Source: Dyella sp. OK004 (GTDB taxonomy: Bacteria > Pseudomonadota > Gammaproteobacteria > Xanthomonadales > Rhodanobacteraceae). From it: DNA of 64,000 bases. Position 1 is the stretch's first letter. The number at the start of each line of letters is the position of its first letter. A program made the position numbers and the translations under genes. Shown here in pieces: positions 1-8,239 of the stretch. The notes beneath the pieces were generated by a model, which was not told the DNA's origin, searched no databases, and saw only the letters and a list, made by a program, of their open reading frames with translations. The stretch spans positions 62,001-126,000 of the forward strand of contig NZ_FOZI01000002.1 in the NCBI RefSeq assembly GCF_900114495.1, read 5' to 3'.

Positions 1-81
1 TTCAGCGTTGCCTTCACCCGCTACGTGGGACTGCCGCCAACGCGGTATGCGCGGGAGCTGATGACGGCGCAAGGCCCGTAG
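1..81 (+). CDS. AraC-family transcriptional regulator, C-terminal end (partial)
   Basis: The first 26 codons are open and end at a TAG. They read FSVAFTRYVGLPPTRYAREL followed by six more residues, which matches the end of the second helix-turn-helix of AraC/XylS regulators (the F-x-R-x-F-x-x-x-x-G-x-x-P-x-x-Y-R pattern). The start and the ligand-binding part lie outside the window, so the effector cannot be inferred. It runs in the same direction as the small membrane protein that follows after about 130 bases, but no link between them can be shown. Confidence 0.7.
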   Translation, partial: FSVAFTRYVGLPPTRYARELMTAQGP

Positions 82-210
82 CTCAGGCGGCGCGGCGTCT
101 TCAGCCCATCATTCAAAAATTACACGATTGTGGATTGAGGCAATCACACTCCCGCGTTCATATTGGGCGTACCTTTGCGAGATCGATGCGTCGTAGCCCA
201 GGAGCACGTA

Positions 211-699
211 ATGAATTCAGCACTCGGCTTATTCACCGCCTTCCACACCGTGATCAGCGTGGTGGCCATTCTTGCCGGCATCGGAGCCGTGCGTGGCTTG
301 TTTCTAGGTCGCGTCCGGTCCGCTGCCATGGCCACGTTCCTGGTCTCCGCCATCGTCACCACCGTAACGGGCTTCATGTTCCCTTATCACGGTTTTACGC
401 CGGCCATCGGCGTCGGAGTCATCGCATTACTCGTGCTGGCATGGGCTCTCCTTGCACAGCGCCGCACGGCACTTTCCGCAGGGTCGGGCGCTCAATTTGC
501 GGTCGCCATCGTCGTCAGCGAATACTTTCTCGTCTTCGTACTTGTCGCGCAGACCTTTGCCAAGCTCCCGGCATTGAACGCACTGGCTCCCAACGTTCAA
601 CAGCCGTTTTTCGGTGCCGTACAACTCATCGTGCTCATTGCGTTCACGGTGATCGCCATACGTGCGGCCCGGGCGTCGAAGACCCGCGTTACGGTATAG
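211..699 (+). CDS. Four-helix integral membrane protein of unknown function
   Basis: A 162-residue protein beginning MNSALGLF. I chose this ATG because AGGAG sits 6 bases upstream; an upstream in-frame ATG at 163 would add 16 non-hydrophobic residues. Four hydrophobic segments are visible, near residues 5-30, 40-60, 65-85 and 100-155 (the last probably two helices with AQTFAKLPALNAL between them). A charged RAARASKTR tail suggests a cytoplasmic C-terminus. The size and helix spacing resemble DoxX-like or DUF-type small membrane proteins, but no diagnostic motif was recognised. It stands alone between an AraC-type gene and a convergent hydrolase. Confidence 0.75.
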   Translation: MNSALGLFTAFHTVISVVAILAGIGAVRGLFLGRVRSAAMATFLVSAIVTTVTGFMFPYHGFTPAIGVGVIALLVLAWALLAQRRTALSAGSGAQFAVAIVVSEYFLVFVLVAQTFAKLPALNALAPNVQQPFFGAVQLIVLIAFTVIAIRAARASKTRVTV

Positions 700-753
700 A
701 ACCAACCCATCTGAGCAGCCGGTCGTGGAAACCACGACCGGCGCCTGGATGGC

Positions 754-1743
754 TCAGGAGCGGATGAACTCGAGCAAGTCCTTATTGACCTGCTCCTGAT
801 GGGTGGCGGTCAGGCCATGGGGCGCCCCCGGATACACCTTCAGCGTGGCGTGCTTGACGATCTTGGCCGAAAGACGGCCCGCATCGTCGATCGGCACGAT
901 CTGGTCGTCGTCGCCGTGAATCACCAGCGTCGGCACTTCGACCTTCTTCAGGTCCGGCGTGTAGTCGACTTCGGAGAACTGCTTGATGCAGTCGTATTGA
1001 CCCTTGAGGCTGCCCATCATGCCCTGCATCCAGAACGAGTCGCGCATGCCCTGCGTCGCCTTGGATCCCGTGCGGTTCGCGCCGAAGAACGGGCCGGAGA
1101 GGTCCTTGAAGAACTGCGAACGATCAGCCAGCGTCTTCTGGCGGATATCGTCGAAAACCTCGATCGGCAGCCCGCCAGGATTGGCGGCAGTCTTGACCAT
1201 GATCGGCGGCACCGCACCGATCAACACCAACTTGGCCACGCGTGCATTGCCGTGGCGTCCAATGTAATGCGCTACTTCGCCGCCGCCGGTGGAGTGGCCG
1301 ACGAGCACAACGTTCTTCAGGTCCAGCTTTTCGATCAGCGCGGCGAGATCGTCGGCATAGGTATCCATGTCGTTGCCGTCCCATGGCTGGCCCGAACGGC
1401 CGTGGCCGCGACGGTCGTGCGCGATGGTACGGTAGCCGTGCGAGCTCAGGAAAAGCATCTGCGCATCCCAGGCATCGGCGGTCAGCGGCCAACCGTGCGA
1501 GAACACCACAGGCTGTCCCTTGCCCCAGTCCTTGTAATAGATCTGCGTTCCGTCTTTAGCGGTAATCGTGGTCATGTCAGAGTGTCCATGTCGAGGTGAG
1601 GTGGGTGCAGCTTTGCCCAGGCTGGGAGAGCTGGCTGCAAATCCGGCGATGGGCAATGTCAGTGCCGCTGAAACCATGGCGGTGGTACTGAGAAAAGCAC
1701 GGCGTGCTGGATCGACTTCGTGGTTTGAATCTTTCGACGACAT
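754..1743 (-). CDS. Tat-exported alpha/beta hydrolase (non-haem chloroperoxidase/arylesterase type)
   Basis: A 329-residue protein starting [10 protein letters not shown], chosen because GGAGAG lies just upstream; longer in-frame starts add no recognisable sequence. Residues 13-36 ([20 protein letters not shown]) form a Tat-like signal with twin arginines. The mature part is a canonical alpha/beta hydrolase: oxyanion region [24 protein letters not shown], nucleophile elbow GHSTGG (Ser151), then HGDDDQIVP for the acid and GAPHGL for the histidine. The pattern fits the cofactor-free chloroperoxidase/perhydrolase family, which hydrolyses esters and can make peracids. The natural substrate is unknown. 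Its 237-base separation from the dps gene suggests its own promoter. Confidence 0.88.
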   Translation of the reverse strand: MSSKDSNHEVDPARRAFLSTTAMVSAALTLPIAGFAASSPSLGKAAPTSPRHGHSDMTTITAKDGTQIYYKDWGKGQPVVFSHGWPLTADAWDAQMLFLSSHGYRTIAHDRRGHGRSGQPWDGNDMDTYADDLAALIEKLDLKNVVLVGHSTGGGEVAHYIGRHGNARVAKLVLIGAVPPIMVKTAANPGGLPIEVFDDIRQKTLADRSQFFKDLSGPFFGANRTGSKATQGMRDSFWMQGMMGSLKGQYDCIKQFSEVDYTPDLKKVEVPTLVIHGDDDQIVPIDDAGRLSAKIVKHATLKVYPGAPHGLTATHQEQVNKDLLEFIRS

Positions 1744-1919
1744 ACGGGCTCTCCTGGTTCGATTTGTCGCTTCCCATGAACCATGCGCGTGACATTCCAT
1801 GCATGCGTCGACGAGCCAACCGGCGCGTGGCGGCATAAGTGGAAAGATCTGGCGGGTTAACACGATGCTGGCGTACCGCACATTGTCTTCCGCTCAAGGC
1901 AGATGCGAAGACCTATCGA

Positions 1920-1946
1920 GGTAACCGTTACCTACCCTTCCGGGTA
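1920..1946. other. Pair of short inverted repeats downstream of dps
   Basis: GGTAACCGTTACC (1920-1932) is a 6-1-6 palindrome, followed at once by TACCC-TTCC-GGGTA (1933-1946). They lie between the dps stop and the hydrolase start. They could be a weak terminator for the minus-strand operon, though there is no U tract, or an operator for the hydrolase gene. Only the symmetry itself is seen. Confidence 0.35.
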
Positions 1947-1980
1947 ATCGCCACGCCGAGAGAGACAACCTCCCATCGAC

Positions 1981-2499
1981 TCAGACATTCCGCCCCGACT
2001 CGAACAAGAACCACAGGCGCCGTTCTGCTTCGTCCACCCAATTCTCCAGCAAGCTGGCCGTAGCCACATCGCCGTATTCGTCGCAAAGGCTGTGCACCTG
2101 GCGCATGGTCGAAGTGATACGAGCATTGTCCTCGCGCAACTCCGCCAGCATGTCGGCTGGCGAAACGAAATCCGCATCGTTGTCACTGAGACGCTGCAGC
2201 CGGGCGATATGCCCGATGGAGCGCAAAGTGGTGCCGCCGATCTTGCGCGCGCGTTCGGCGATGGGATCCAGCGTGGCGTAGATCTGGTCCGCCTGCTCGT
2301 CCAGCAGCAGGTGATAGTCGCGGAAATGCGGACCGGACATGTGCCAGTGGAAGTTCTTGGTTTTCAGATAGAGCGCAAAGAAATCCGCGAGCAGCGCATT
2401 GAGCTCGCCACCGATATCGCGCCGAGCGTCCTCACCCAGTGCACTGGGTGTCGTCAGCGGAGCCTTGCGCCGCTGTTTGACCTTGCTGTTGTCTTTCAT
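1981..2499 (-). CDS. dps: Dps/ferritin-like DNA-protection protein
   Basis: A 172-residue protein starting MKDNSKVKQRRKAP. The start is fixed by AAAGGAGA 7 bases upstream. The family signature is clear: KTKNFHWHMSGPHF, then DYHLLLDEQADQIYATLDPIAERARKIGG, which supplies the His, His, Asp and Glu of the inter-subunit ferroxidase site. The lysine- and arginine-rich first 15 residues are the kind of tail many Dps proteins use to bind DNA. Dps assembles into a 12-mer that oxidises Fe(II) with peroxide and shields the nucleoid. It is the last gene of the minus-strand run from 8893, 41 bases after the DUF1275 gene, which suggests that the run has an oxidative or stress role. Confidence 0.93.
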   Translation of the reverse strand: MKDNSKVKQRRKAPLTTPSALGEDARRDIGGELNALLADFFALYLKTKNFHWHMSGPHFRDYHLLLDEQADQIYATLDPIAERARKIGGTTLRSIGHIARLQRLSDNDADFVSPADMLAELREDNARITSTMRQVHSLCDEYGDVATASLLENWVDEAERRLWFLFESGRNV

Positions 2500-2540
2500 C
2501 GTTGTCTCCTTTGGGGGTATGACCGATCGATCGAATGAAC

Positions 2541-3215
2541 TCAGCCTTCGGCACTCGCGTCGCGATGGAGATAGGCGGCCAGCGCCAGCACAGGTGGCAA
2601 GGCGAAACACCAGGTACCCACACCGGCATACAGCAAGGCGGCCAGCGCGCAGCCCAGCGCAAACGCCAGCACCGCCTGCCCCATCCGCGCCAGGCGTCCA
2701 TGGATGGCCTCTTTCTGCTCGGCGGGCACGCCCTGCAGCAGGTCGCCGAGGTCGATCATGATCTGGGTGGTGGTGCCGGTCATCAGTGTGGTGGGCGGTG
2801 CGTTGCCCAGGTGCACGCGCTGCAAGGCGTTCTGCACAGCCATACCGGCTACCAGCGTGAGCCCGGTGAGCATCTCCGAAACGTCATCGCCGCGCGGAAA
2901 AGGCCCATAGCAAATAGCGAGGATGCCGCCCACGGTCAGCAATACCAGCTTCACCCCCAGCAAAGTCTTGAGTACCGGCCGACCGCGATCGATCAGGCGA
3001 TAGCGCAGCAAGCGCGCCAGCACCACCATCGCGCAGAACGTCGGCAGCGCCAGCAGCTTGGTGACGATGCCGGAGGTGCCCAGTACCAGCGCCGCGCCGA
3101 TGGTGACGAAGTTGCCGGTAACGTGAGCGGTGAACAGGCCGTGCAAGGCCATGAAACCCGCCGTGTCGACGTAGCCGGCATTGAAGCTGAGTAAAGTCGG
3201 TATCGCCAGTTTCAT
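2541..3215 (-). CDS. DUF1275 (YoaK-type) membrane protein
   Basis: A 224-residue protein starting MKLAIPTLLSFNAGYVDTAG. The ATG at 3215 has AAGGA about 10 bases upstream and is preferred over a GTG eight codons earlier. DUF1275 hallmarks are present: FNAGYVDTAGFMALHGLFTAHVTGN in the first helix region (read here in two parts) and a later TGTTTQIMIDLGDLL segment. About six hydrophobic helices are visible. The family is common in bacteria and often described as a putative permease, but no substrate is established. It follows the porin gene by 27 bases and precedes dps by 41, so it is probably co-transcribed with both. Confidence 0.85.
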   Translation of the reverse strand: MKLAIPTLLSFNAGYVDTAGFMALHGLFTAHVTGNFVTIGAALVLGTSGIVTKLLALPTFCAMVVLARLLRYRLIDRGRPVLKTLLGVKLVLLTVGGILAICYGPFPRGDDVSEMLTGLTLVAGMAVQNALQRVHLGNAPPTTLMTGTTTQIMIDLGDLLQGVPAEQKEAIHGRLARMGQAVLAFALGCALAALLYAGVGTWCFALPPVLALAAYLHRDASAEG

Positions 3216-3242
3216 GGTCTTTGGTTCCTTGAGGTTCACGGC

Positions 3243-4637
3243 TCACCACATGTACTTGAGCTCGACGCCCAGATAGTCGCTGCTGTGCCCGCCCGCACGA
3301 CGGATGGCATCGCCGATGTCGAAATGCACCATCTCCACCGCGGCGGCGAGATTGGCATTGACGGCGTAGTCGGCGCGTAGTTGTCCGTAGATGCCGGTCC
3401 AGCGACCGCCTTTCCCCGCCGTGCCGGGTACCGCGACGTTGGGTTGCGTGTACACCGCGTCGGCCGTGGTCTGGCGCCATTGCAGGCCGAGCGCGCCCAT
3501 GAGAGTCAGGCGCGAAGACGGCTTCACCGTGATGGACGGTTTCACATGGATGAAGTTCGTGTAGCCGGTGTAACCGGCCAGGGTGACGTAGTAGCCGTTC
3601 GGAAACAGCGGATTGAAGGTGCCGAGGGTGTTGTCGCCGCGATGCTTGTCGCCCGAGGCCGCATCCACCTGCAAGCCGATGCGAGGCCGCCAGCCGACCG
3701 ATGTGAAGGTGTAGCCCGCGCGCGTGCCGATCGCCCAGGCGCGAATGTCCTTGGCGCCCACTGAGCCGCGCTGAGCCATCGCTTCGAGGTCCCAGTCGAA
3801 GCCGCGCGCCGCGCCCGCATAGCGGGTGTCGAAGACATGGCGCAATTCGCGACCGCTGCCATCGATATATCTCGCATTGTCGCGGGCGAATAACGAGTAG
3901 TAAGCCGACAACTCCTGATTGCCGAACACCATGCGCTCCACACGCAGCATGCTGAAACGCAGATGGCGGTTGGAGCTGTCGTCGAACGGATGCCCGTCCG
4001 CATACTGCACCGGCTGGCTGATGAAGCCGATGAAACGCCAGCGGCCGGTTTCCCAATCCGCCCACGCGGCATCAAAGGCCTGGCGCACGTTCGGCCCATC
4101 CCGCAAGGACACGAAACGCTGCAGGTCGAAGGCGAATTCCTGGCGCCCAACGCGTGCCTTGAAGGTGCCTGTATCGAACGTATGCGTGTATGCAAGAAAG
4201 GCCAGCCGCAGGTCGAGCGGGTTCTTGTCGACTGGTGTGGTGGTGCGCTTGTTGGCGTCGCGAGCGTCTTCCAGCTGAGTGAAAAGCTGCCAGTGCTCGT
4301 TAAAGTGGAGATCCGCGTGGACTTGCAGGCGCTGGATCAGATAGCTGTCGCCGCGGCCACCATTCACGCCAAAGCCCGCGGCATCGTTGAGCTCCACGCG
4401 CTCGCGCAGATTCACACCCAGCGAGAGATAGCTGGCCGGATTGCTGGCGGAAAGCGCGATGTACTTAAGCGAATCGCCTGGCTCGGTGCGCAGCGCCGGA
4501 TCGGCCAGCGGCGCCCAGTTCTCCTGCCACCGATTGAACAGCGGCACCGGCCTCACCGGCGCCGCGTTCGCATCCTGTGCACGTACCGCATGCGCAAACA
4601 GGAAAACGGAAGCACCGGCGAGGGCGATCCATCGCAT
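3243..4637 (-). CDS. Outer-membrane porin, alginate-export family
   Basis: A 464-residue protein with a Sec signal peptide (MRWIALAGASVFLFAHAVRA, cleavage near AQA/D). The mature part is made of alternating polar and aromatic strands: LGVNLRERVELNDAAGFGV, LIQRLQVHADLHF, WQLFTQLEDARDANK, KARVGRQEFAFDLQRFVS, and a C-terminal YLGVELKYMW ending in the aromatic residue typical of outer-membrane barrels. This layout matches the alginate_exp family (PF13372). Family members form 18-strand barrels for anionic or organic solutes. The gene begins 5 bases after the VOC gene stops, so the two are translationally close. The porin may admit the substrate used by the operon's amidohydrolase, which is an inference from position. 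Confidence 0.88.
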   Translation of the reverse strand: MRWIALAGASVFLFAHAVRAQDANAAPVRPVPLFNRWQENWAPLADPALRTEPGDSLKYIALSASNPASYLSLGVNLRERVELNDAAGFGVNGGRGDSYLIQRLQVHADLHFNEHWQLFTQLEDARDANKRTTTPVDKNPLDLRLAFLAYTHTFDTGTFKARVGRQEFAFDLQRFVSLRDGPNVRQAFDAAWADWETGRWRFIGFISQPVQYADGHPFDDSSNRHLRFSMLRVERMVFGNQELSAYYSLFARDNARYIDGSGRELRHVFDTRYAGAARGFDWDLEAMAQRGSVGAKDIRAWAIGTRAGYTFTSVGWRPRIGLQVDAASGDKHRGDNTLGTFNPLFPNGYYVTLAGYTGYTNFIHVKPSITVKPSSRLTLMGALGLQWRQTTADAVYTQPNVAVPGTAGKGGRWTGIYGQLRADYAVNANLAAAVEMVHFDIGDAIRRAGGHSSDYLGVELKYMW

Positions 4638-4642
4638 CGCGC

Positions 4643-5554
4643 TTACTTGCCTGCCGCCGCGTGAATCTCCGCGACGTAATTGCCCGGAAACGCCACCATC
4701 GCGACCTGCCGCCCATCGGCCGTGTAAGGCTCCACCAACACCTTCGCGCCGCTGGCTTTCGCCTTCACCAACGTATCGCCGAGATTGGCGACTTCGTAGC
4801 CGGTGAGCTCATGGCCGTAGGGATACGGCAGATGCCCGTCCGTCACCTGTACCGACATCTTGCCGAAGGTCGACTCGATACGAACCCGGCGATAGGTATC
4901 GCCCGAGCGCCCGATCTCAACGCCGGGTGCATGCGCATCGTCGGAGACCACCTTGCCGTGGGAGAAAGCGAGGAAGCTGTGGATGAACGCGTTCGCGCGG
5001 TCCTTGGACACGTAAACGCGATTCTCCGGCACGGTCTGGAATGCCGCGTAGTTCGGCGCGGTGGTGTGCCAATACAACTGCATGTTCACGCCGCCCGGCC
5101 ACTGGATCACGGCATCGCGGCCGATCGGATCAGGAAAGGCCTCGACGATGACGTCAGCGCCCGCCGCGCGCGCGGCGCGGATCGCCACGTCCATATCCTT
5201 CACCAGATAACCGGTGCGCTCCGCGCCGAACGGATGGGGAATCGGGGTCTTGAAACCGAACAGCGACACCGTACCCACCGGTGTCTGCAGCAACTGCGAG
5301 GTAGTGCTGCTGGCAGTAGGCGTTACGGTCGCCACCACCTGCTTGGTGCTTTGTCCGCCGAAGGTAGCGAGGAAGCTCTGCACGAACGTGTCGACCGCGG
5401 CGGGATCGACATACACGTGAGTGGTGTCGTACTGCGAGCCCACCGCTACTTCAGGGATGGCCTGCGCGGTGCGCGCTTCCAGCGGGGCGATGGTGGCTAA
5501 CGAAACCGCGCCGAGTCCGAAGACCGCCGCGAGTACAAGAGACTTGATGCGCAT
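4643..5554 (-). CDS. Exported protein with two VOC (glyoxalase/dioxygenase-fold) domains
   Basis: A 303-residue protein with a signal peptide (MRIKSLVLAAVFGLGAVSLA, cleavage near residues 27-32). Two tandem VOC-like halves follow, roughly residues 40-165 and 170-300. Each contains the motif set of a hydrophobic strand, TGYLVKDMDVAIRAARAAGA or TGYEVANLGDTLVKAKASGA, and a terminal strand GGVNMQLYWHT or GNYVAEIHAA. The VOC fold binds a divalent metal in enzymes such as glyoxalase I and extradiol dioxygenases, or ligands in resistance proteins. Export of a two-domain VOC protein is less usual than a cytosolic one. It sits between a DoxX gene (51 bases) and the porin gene (5 bases). Confidence 0.8.
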   Translation of the reverse strand: MRIKSLVLAAVFGLGAVSLATIAPLEARTAQAIPEVAVGSQYDTTHVYVDPAAVDTFVQSFLATFGGQSTKQVVATVTPTASSTTSQLLQTPVGTVSLFGFKTPIPHPFGAERTGYLVKDMDVAIRAARAAGADVIVEAFPDPIGRDAVIQWPGGVNMQLYWHTTAPNYAAFQTVPENRVYVSKDRANAFIHSFLAFSHGKVVSDDAHAPGVEIGRSGDTYRRVRIESTFGKMSVQVTDGHLPYPYGHELTGYEVANLGDTLVKAKASGAKVLVEPYTADGRQVAMVAFPGNYVAEIHAAAGK

Positions 5555-5605
5555 GGGAAGCTCCCTATCAGGATGACAACAGAAAACCGGTGAACGCAGG
5601 TGCCG

Positions 5606-6016
5606 TCATGTCGACGCCGCGCGACGTTCGCGCAGGTCGTGCCATGCCACCAGCAGAAACCCGCCGACCAAACCAAGGTGCTCGAAGAATGTGTTGGCCG
5701 CGGGTAGCCGCTGTGGCGGCGGCAGTTCCCAGAAACGCGCGGCCATGAACGTCGCCATCAAAGTGAAGACCGCGAGCGCCAGCGCACCCAGCCAGCGATA
5801 GAAGCCGGTGAGGATTAGCAACGAAGCGCCGAACTCCATGGCAATGGTTGCCGCTGCGAACAGCCTCGGCGGCGTCAGGCCGAAATGCTCCATCTCGGCG
5901 ATGGCGCCAGTGAAATCCACCGCCTTGTCGAAGCCGCCTTGTAGATAAGCCGCACAAAGCAGCAGCAACGCCACCCAACGTATGACCGGTGATCCGAGCA
6001 GATCGCGCATGGTCAT
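5606..6016 (-). CDS. DoxX-family membrane protein
   Basis: A 136-residue protein. The ATG at 6016 overlaps the upstream amidohydrolase stop as ATGA; a second ATG two codons later (6010) is also possible. Four hydrophobic helices are visible. DoxX features are QGGFDKAVDFTGAIAEMEHFGL in the first loop (seen in two pieces), MEFGASLLILTGFYRWLGALAL, and FFEHLGLVGGFLLVAWHD at the end. DoxX proteins are small quinone- or redox-linked membrane proteins, and some partner with oxidases or with sulphur and thiol metabolism. The overlap with the amidohydrolase gene argues for coupled translation. Confidence 0.85.
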   Translation of the reverse strand: MTMRDLLGSPVIRWVALLLLCAAYLQGGFDKAVDFTGAIAEMEHFGLTPPRLFAAATIAMEFGASLLILTGFYRWLGALALAVFTLMATFMAARFWELPPPQRLPAANTFFEHLGLVGGFLLVAWHDLRERRAAST

Positions 6017-7902
6017 ATCGCCCAGCAGGCGCAGCCCAGCGCGCCCCAGAAGGATTTGAGATCGGCGATCGGCAGCTTGCTCGACCAGGCCGTGGCGTGA
6101 TCGTGCCCATGGATGCCGCAAGCATGCGCGCAACCGCACGACTGCATCGCCATCTGGCGTATCGCTGCGCTGTCCGCCTTGTTCTCGCCCCACGCGGCAT
6201 AACCGCCGAAGCGGCGCACCGGCGACCAGTCCGGCATGGCCGGCGGAACCGGCGCCTCGTCCAGATCGGTGAACATGCCGGCGGCGTACACGATCTTGCC
6301 GCCGACCATGGTCAGCTCCGAAGTGGTGTCGGCGATCTCACTCTCCGCGCAGGCGAAGAAATCGCGATCCGGCACCACCAGATCGGCGAACTGGCCGACC
6401 TTGATCTGGCCCTTCTTGCCCACTTCGTTGGAAAACCATGTGACGTTCTCGGTCCACATGCGCAATGCGGTTTCGCGATCCAGACAGTTGCGCTGCGGAT
6501 AGAGCCGCAAGCCGCCCACGGTGCGGCCGGTAATCAGCCACGCCAGCGATACCCATGGGTTATACGAAGCCACGCGGGTCGCGTCGGTACCAGCCGATAC
6601 CCGCACGCCCTTCTCCAGGATTTTTGCCACCGGCGGCGTGGCTTCCGCCGCACCCATGCCATAGCGCTCGACGAAGTACTCGCCCTGGTAGGCCATGCGG
6701 TGTTGCACGGCGATGCCGCCGCCGAGCGCCGCGATGCGGTCGATCGACTGCTCGGAGATCGTCTCGGCATGGTCGAAGAACCAGTTCAACCCTTCCAGCG
6801 GGATGTCCTGGTTCACCCGCTCGAACACATCCAGCGCGCGGCTGATGGTTTCGTCGTAGGTGGCGTGCATGCGCCACGGCCAGCGGTTCTCGGCAAGAAT
6901 GCGCACCACACCTTCAAGGTCGCCTTCCATCTCGGGCGGCATGTCCGGCCGGGGCTGACGGAAATCCTCGAAATCCGCAGCGGAGAACACCAGCATCTCA
7001 CCGGCACCGTTGTGACGAAAGTAATCGTCGCCCTGCTTGTACTTGGACGTGCGCGTCCAGTTGAGAAAGTCGTCCTTCTCCGCCTTGGGCTTCTGCGTGA
7101 ACAGGTTGTAGGCGAGACGGATAGTCAGCTGGCCCTCGTCGGCCAGCTGCTGGATCACCGCATAGTCGTCCGGGTAGTTCTGCGAACCGCCGCCGGCATC
7201 GATGGCACCGGTGACGCCAAGACGATTGAGCTCGCGCATGAAATGCCGCGTGGAATTGAGCTGGTAATCGAACGGCAGCTTCGGACCGCGCCCGAGCGTT
7301 GCATAAAGAATGGAGGCATTCGGCTTGGCCAGCAGCAAACCCGTCGGGTTGCCATCGCTATCGCGCACGATCTGGCCGCCCGGCGGTTCCGCTGTGTCGC
7401 GGGTATAGCCGACGGCGCGCAGCGCGGCCGCGTTGAGTATCGCGCGATCGTAAAGATGCAGCAGGAACACCGGTGTGTCGGGCGCAACGGCATTGAGTTC
7501 GTCGATGGTCGGCAAGCGTTTCTCGGCGAACTGGTGTTCGGTGAACCCGCCGACCACGCGCACCCATTGCGGCGGCGGCGTGATCGCCACCTGCTGCTTG
7601 AGCATGCTCATCGCATCGGACAGCGAACGCACGCCATCCCAACGCAGTTCAAGGTTGTAGTTCAGGCCACCACGGATGATGTGCAGATGGTTGTCGATCA
7701 GGCCGGGCAGCACGCGACGGCCCTTGAGGTCGACCACGCGCGTGTTGGCGCCAGCCAGCGCCATGATCTCGGCATCGTTGCCCACGGCGATGAAACGACC
7801 ACCGGCAATGGCCACCGCCGAGGCATGGGGCTGGCCGCGGTCGAGCGTCGCGAACTGGCCGCGATGCAGGATGAGCTCGGGAGTGGCCGTTGCGGAGTTC
7901 AC
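6013..7902 (-). CDS. Amidohydrolase-3 family (YtcJ-like) metal hydrolase with Cys/His-rich tail
   Basis: A 629-residue protein. The start is a GTG at 7902, supported by GGAGG 7 bases upstream and a GTGA overlap with the XapX gene. The N-terminal composite barrel is typical: KGRRVLPGLIDNHLHI (His72 and His74), then the long amidohydrolase-3 insert, later HATYDETI, DHAETIS and AGTDATRVASYNP supplying further metal ligands, and GQFADLVVPDRDFF closing the beta-sandwich. The family hydrolyses formamides, N-acyl bonds and related C-N bonds. The last 41 residues are odd: CGCAHACGIHGHDH at 589-602 and GCACWA near 623-628, a Cys/His-rich tail that could bind metal. It has no signal peptide, so it is probably cytosolic. 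Confidence 0.9.
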   Translation of the reverse strand: MNSATATPELILHRGQFATLDRGQPHASAVAIAGGRFIAVGNDAEIMALAGANTRVVDLKGRRVLPGLIDNHLHIIRGGLNYNLELRWDGVRSLSDAMSMLKQQVAITPPPQWVRVVGGFTEHQFAEKRLPTIDELNAVAPDTPVFLLHLYDRAILNAAALRAVGYTRDTAEPPGGQIVRDSDGNPTGLLLAKPNASILYATLGRGPKLPFDYQLNSTRHFMRELNRLGVTGAIDAGGGSQNYPDDYAVIQQLADEGQLTIRLAYNLFTQKPKAEKDDFLNWTRTSKYKQGDDYFRHNGAGEMLVFSAADFEDFRQPRPDMPPEMEGDLEGVVRILAENRWPWRMHATYDETISRALDVFERVNQDIPLEGLNWFFDHAETISEQSIDRIAALGGGIAVQHRMAYQGEYFVERYGMGAAEATPPVAKILEKGVRVSAGTDATRVASYNPWVSLAWLITGRTVGGLRLYPQRNCLDRETALRMWTENVTWFSNEVGKKGQIKVGQFADLVVPDRDFFACAESEIADTTSELTMVGGKIVYAAGMFTDLDEAPVPPAMPDWSPVRRFGGYAAWGENKADSAAIRQMAMQSCGCAHACGIHGHDHATAWSSKLPIADLKSFWGALGCACWAI

Positions 7903-8177
7903 GAGTTGGCCTCCGTGTCCGGTGCCGGCTTGGCGGTGTGCTTGCCCTCAGGCAACTGGCCAAACACGTGCGGCTTGACCTGTCCGCGGAGCCAGGTGGT
8001 CTCCGCGGCATCCCGGTTCAGCAGATGCTTGATCAGAGGAGGAATCTGTTCTCCGACGAGAATACCCAAGAGTCCGACTAGTGCGATCACCGGTGGCGCG
8101 GGTGAGCGGACTTTGATCAAAGCGTAGACGATGCCCACCAGCAAGCCTGCGGCGAGAGAAAAAACATAGGGCTTCAT
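7899..8177 (-). CDS. XapX-family small membrane protein
   Basis: A 92-residue protein starting MKPYVFSLAAGLLVGIVYAL. The ATG at 8177 is preceded by GGAGAGG; an earlier GTG (8189) is less likely. Two hydrophobic helices (residues 4-20 and 28-45) flank KVRSPAPPVIALVGLLGILVGE, which is the XapX (DUF1427) signature, seen here as the PAPP...GLLGI...G pattern. The C-terminal half is hydrophilic (QVKPHVFGQLPEGKHTAKPA) and longer than the ordinary 50-60-residue XapX protein. It is coupled by overlap to the amidohydrolase gene. XapX genes commonly neighbour isochorismatase-like and amidohydrolase genes, but their role is unknown. Confidence 0.8.
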   Translation of the reverse strand: MKPYVFSLAAGLLVGIVYALIKVRSPAPPVIALVGLLGILVGEQIPPLIKHLLNRDAAETTWLRGQVKPHVFGQLPEGKHTAKPAPDTEANS

Positions 8178-8239
8178 CGGCCTCTCCACTCAACGACAAC
8201 GTGAAAGCGGCGGCGGTTGGCCGCCACTCATGACGGTAC

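Noticed and set aside
2884-4065. 393-codon minus-strand frame overlapping porin and DUF1275 genes
   Set aside because: It is a different frame of the same strand with Arg/His/Gly-rich sequence and no domain; the porin frame is clearly the real one.
5989-8127. 712-codon open frame on the plus strand
   Set aside because: It lies wholly opposite the amidohydrolase and XapX genes, has no ribosome site or domain, and its Arg/His/Ala-rich composition is typical of antisense frames in GC-rich coding DNA.
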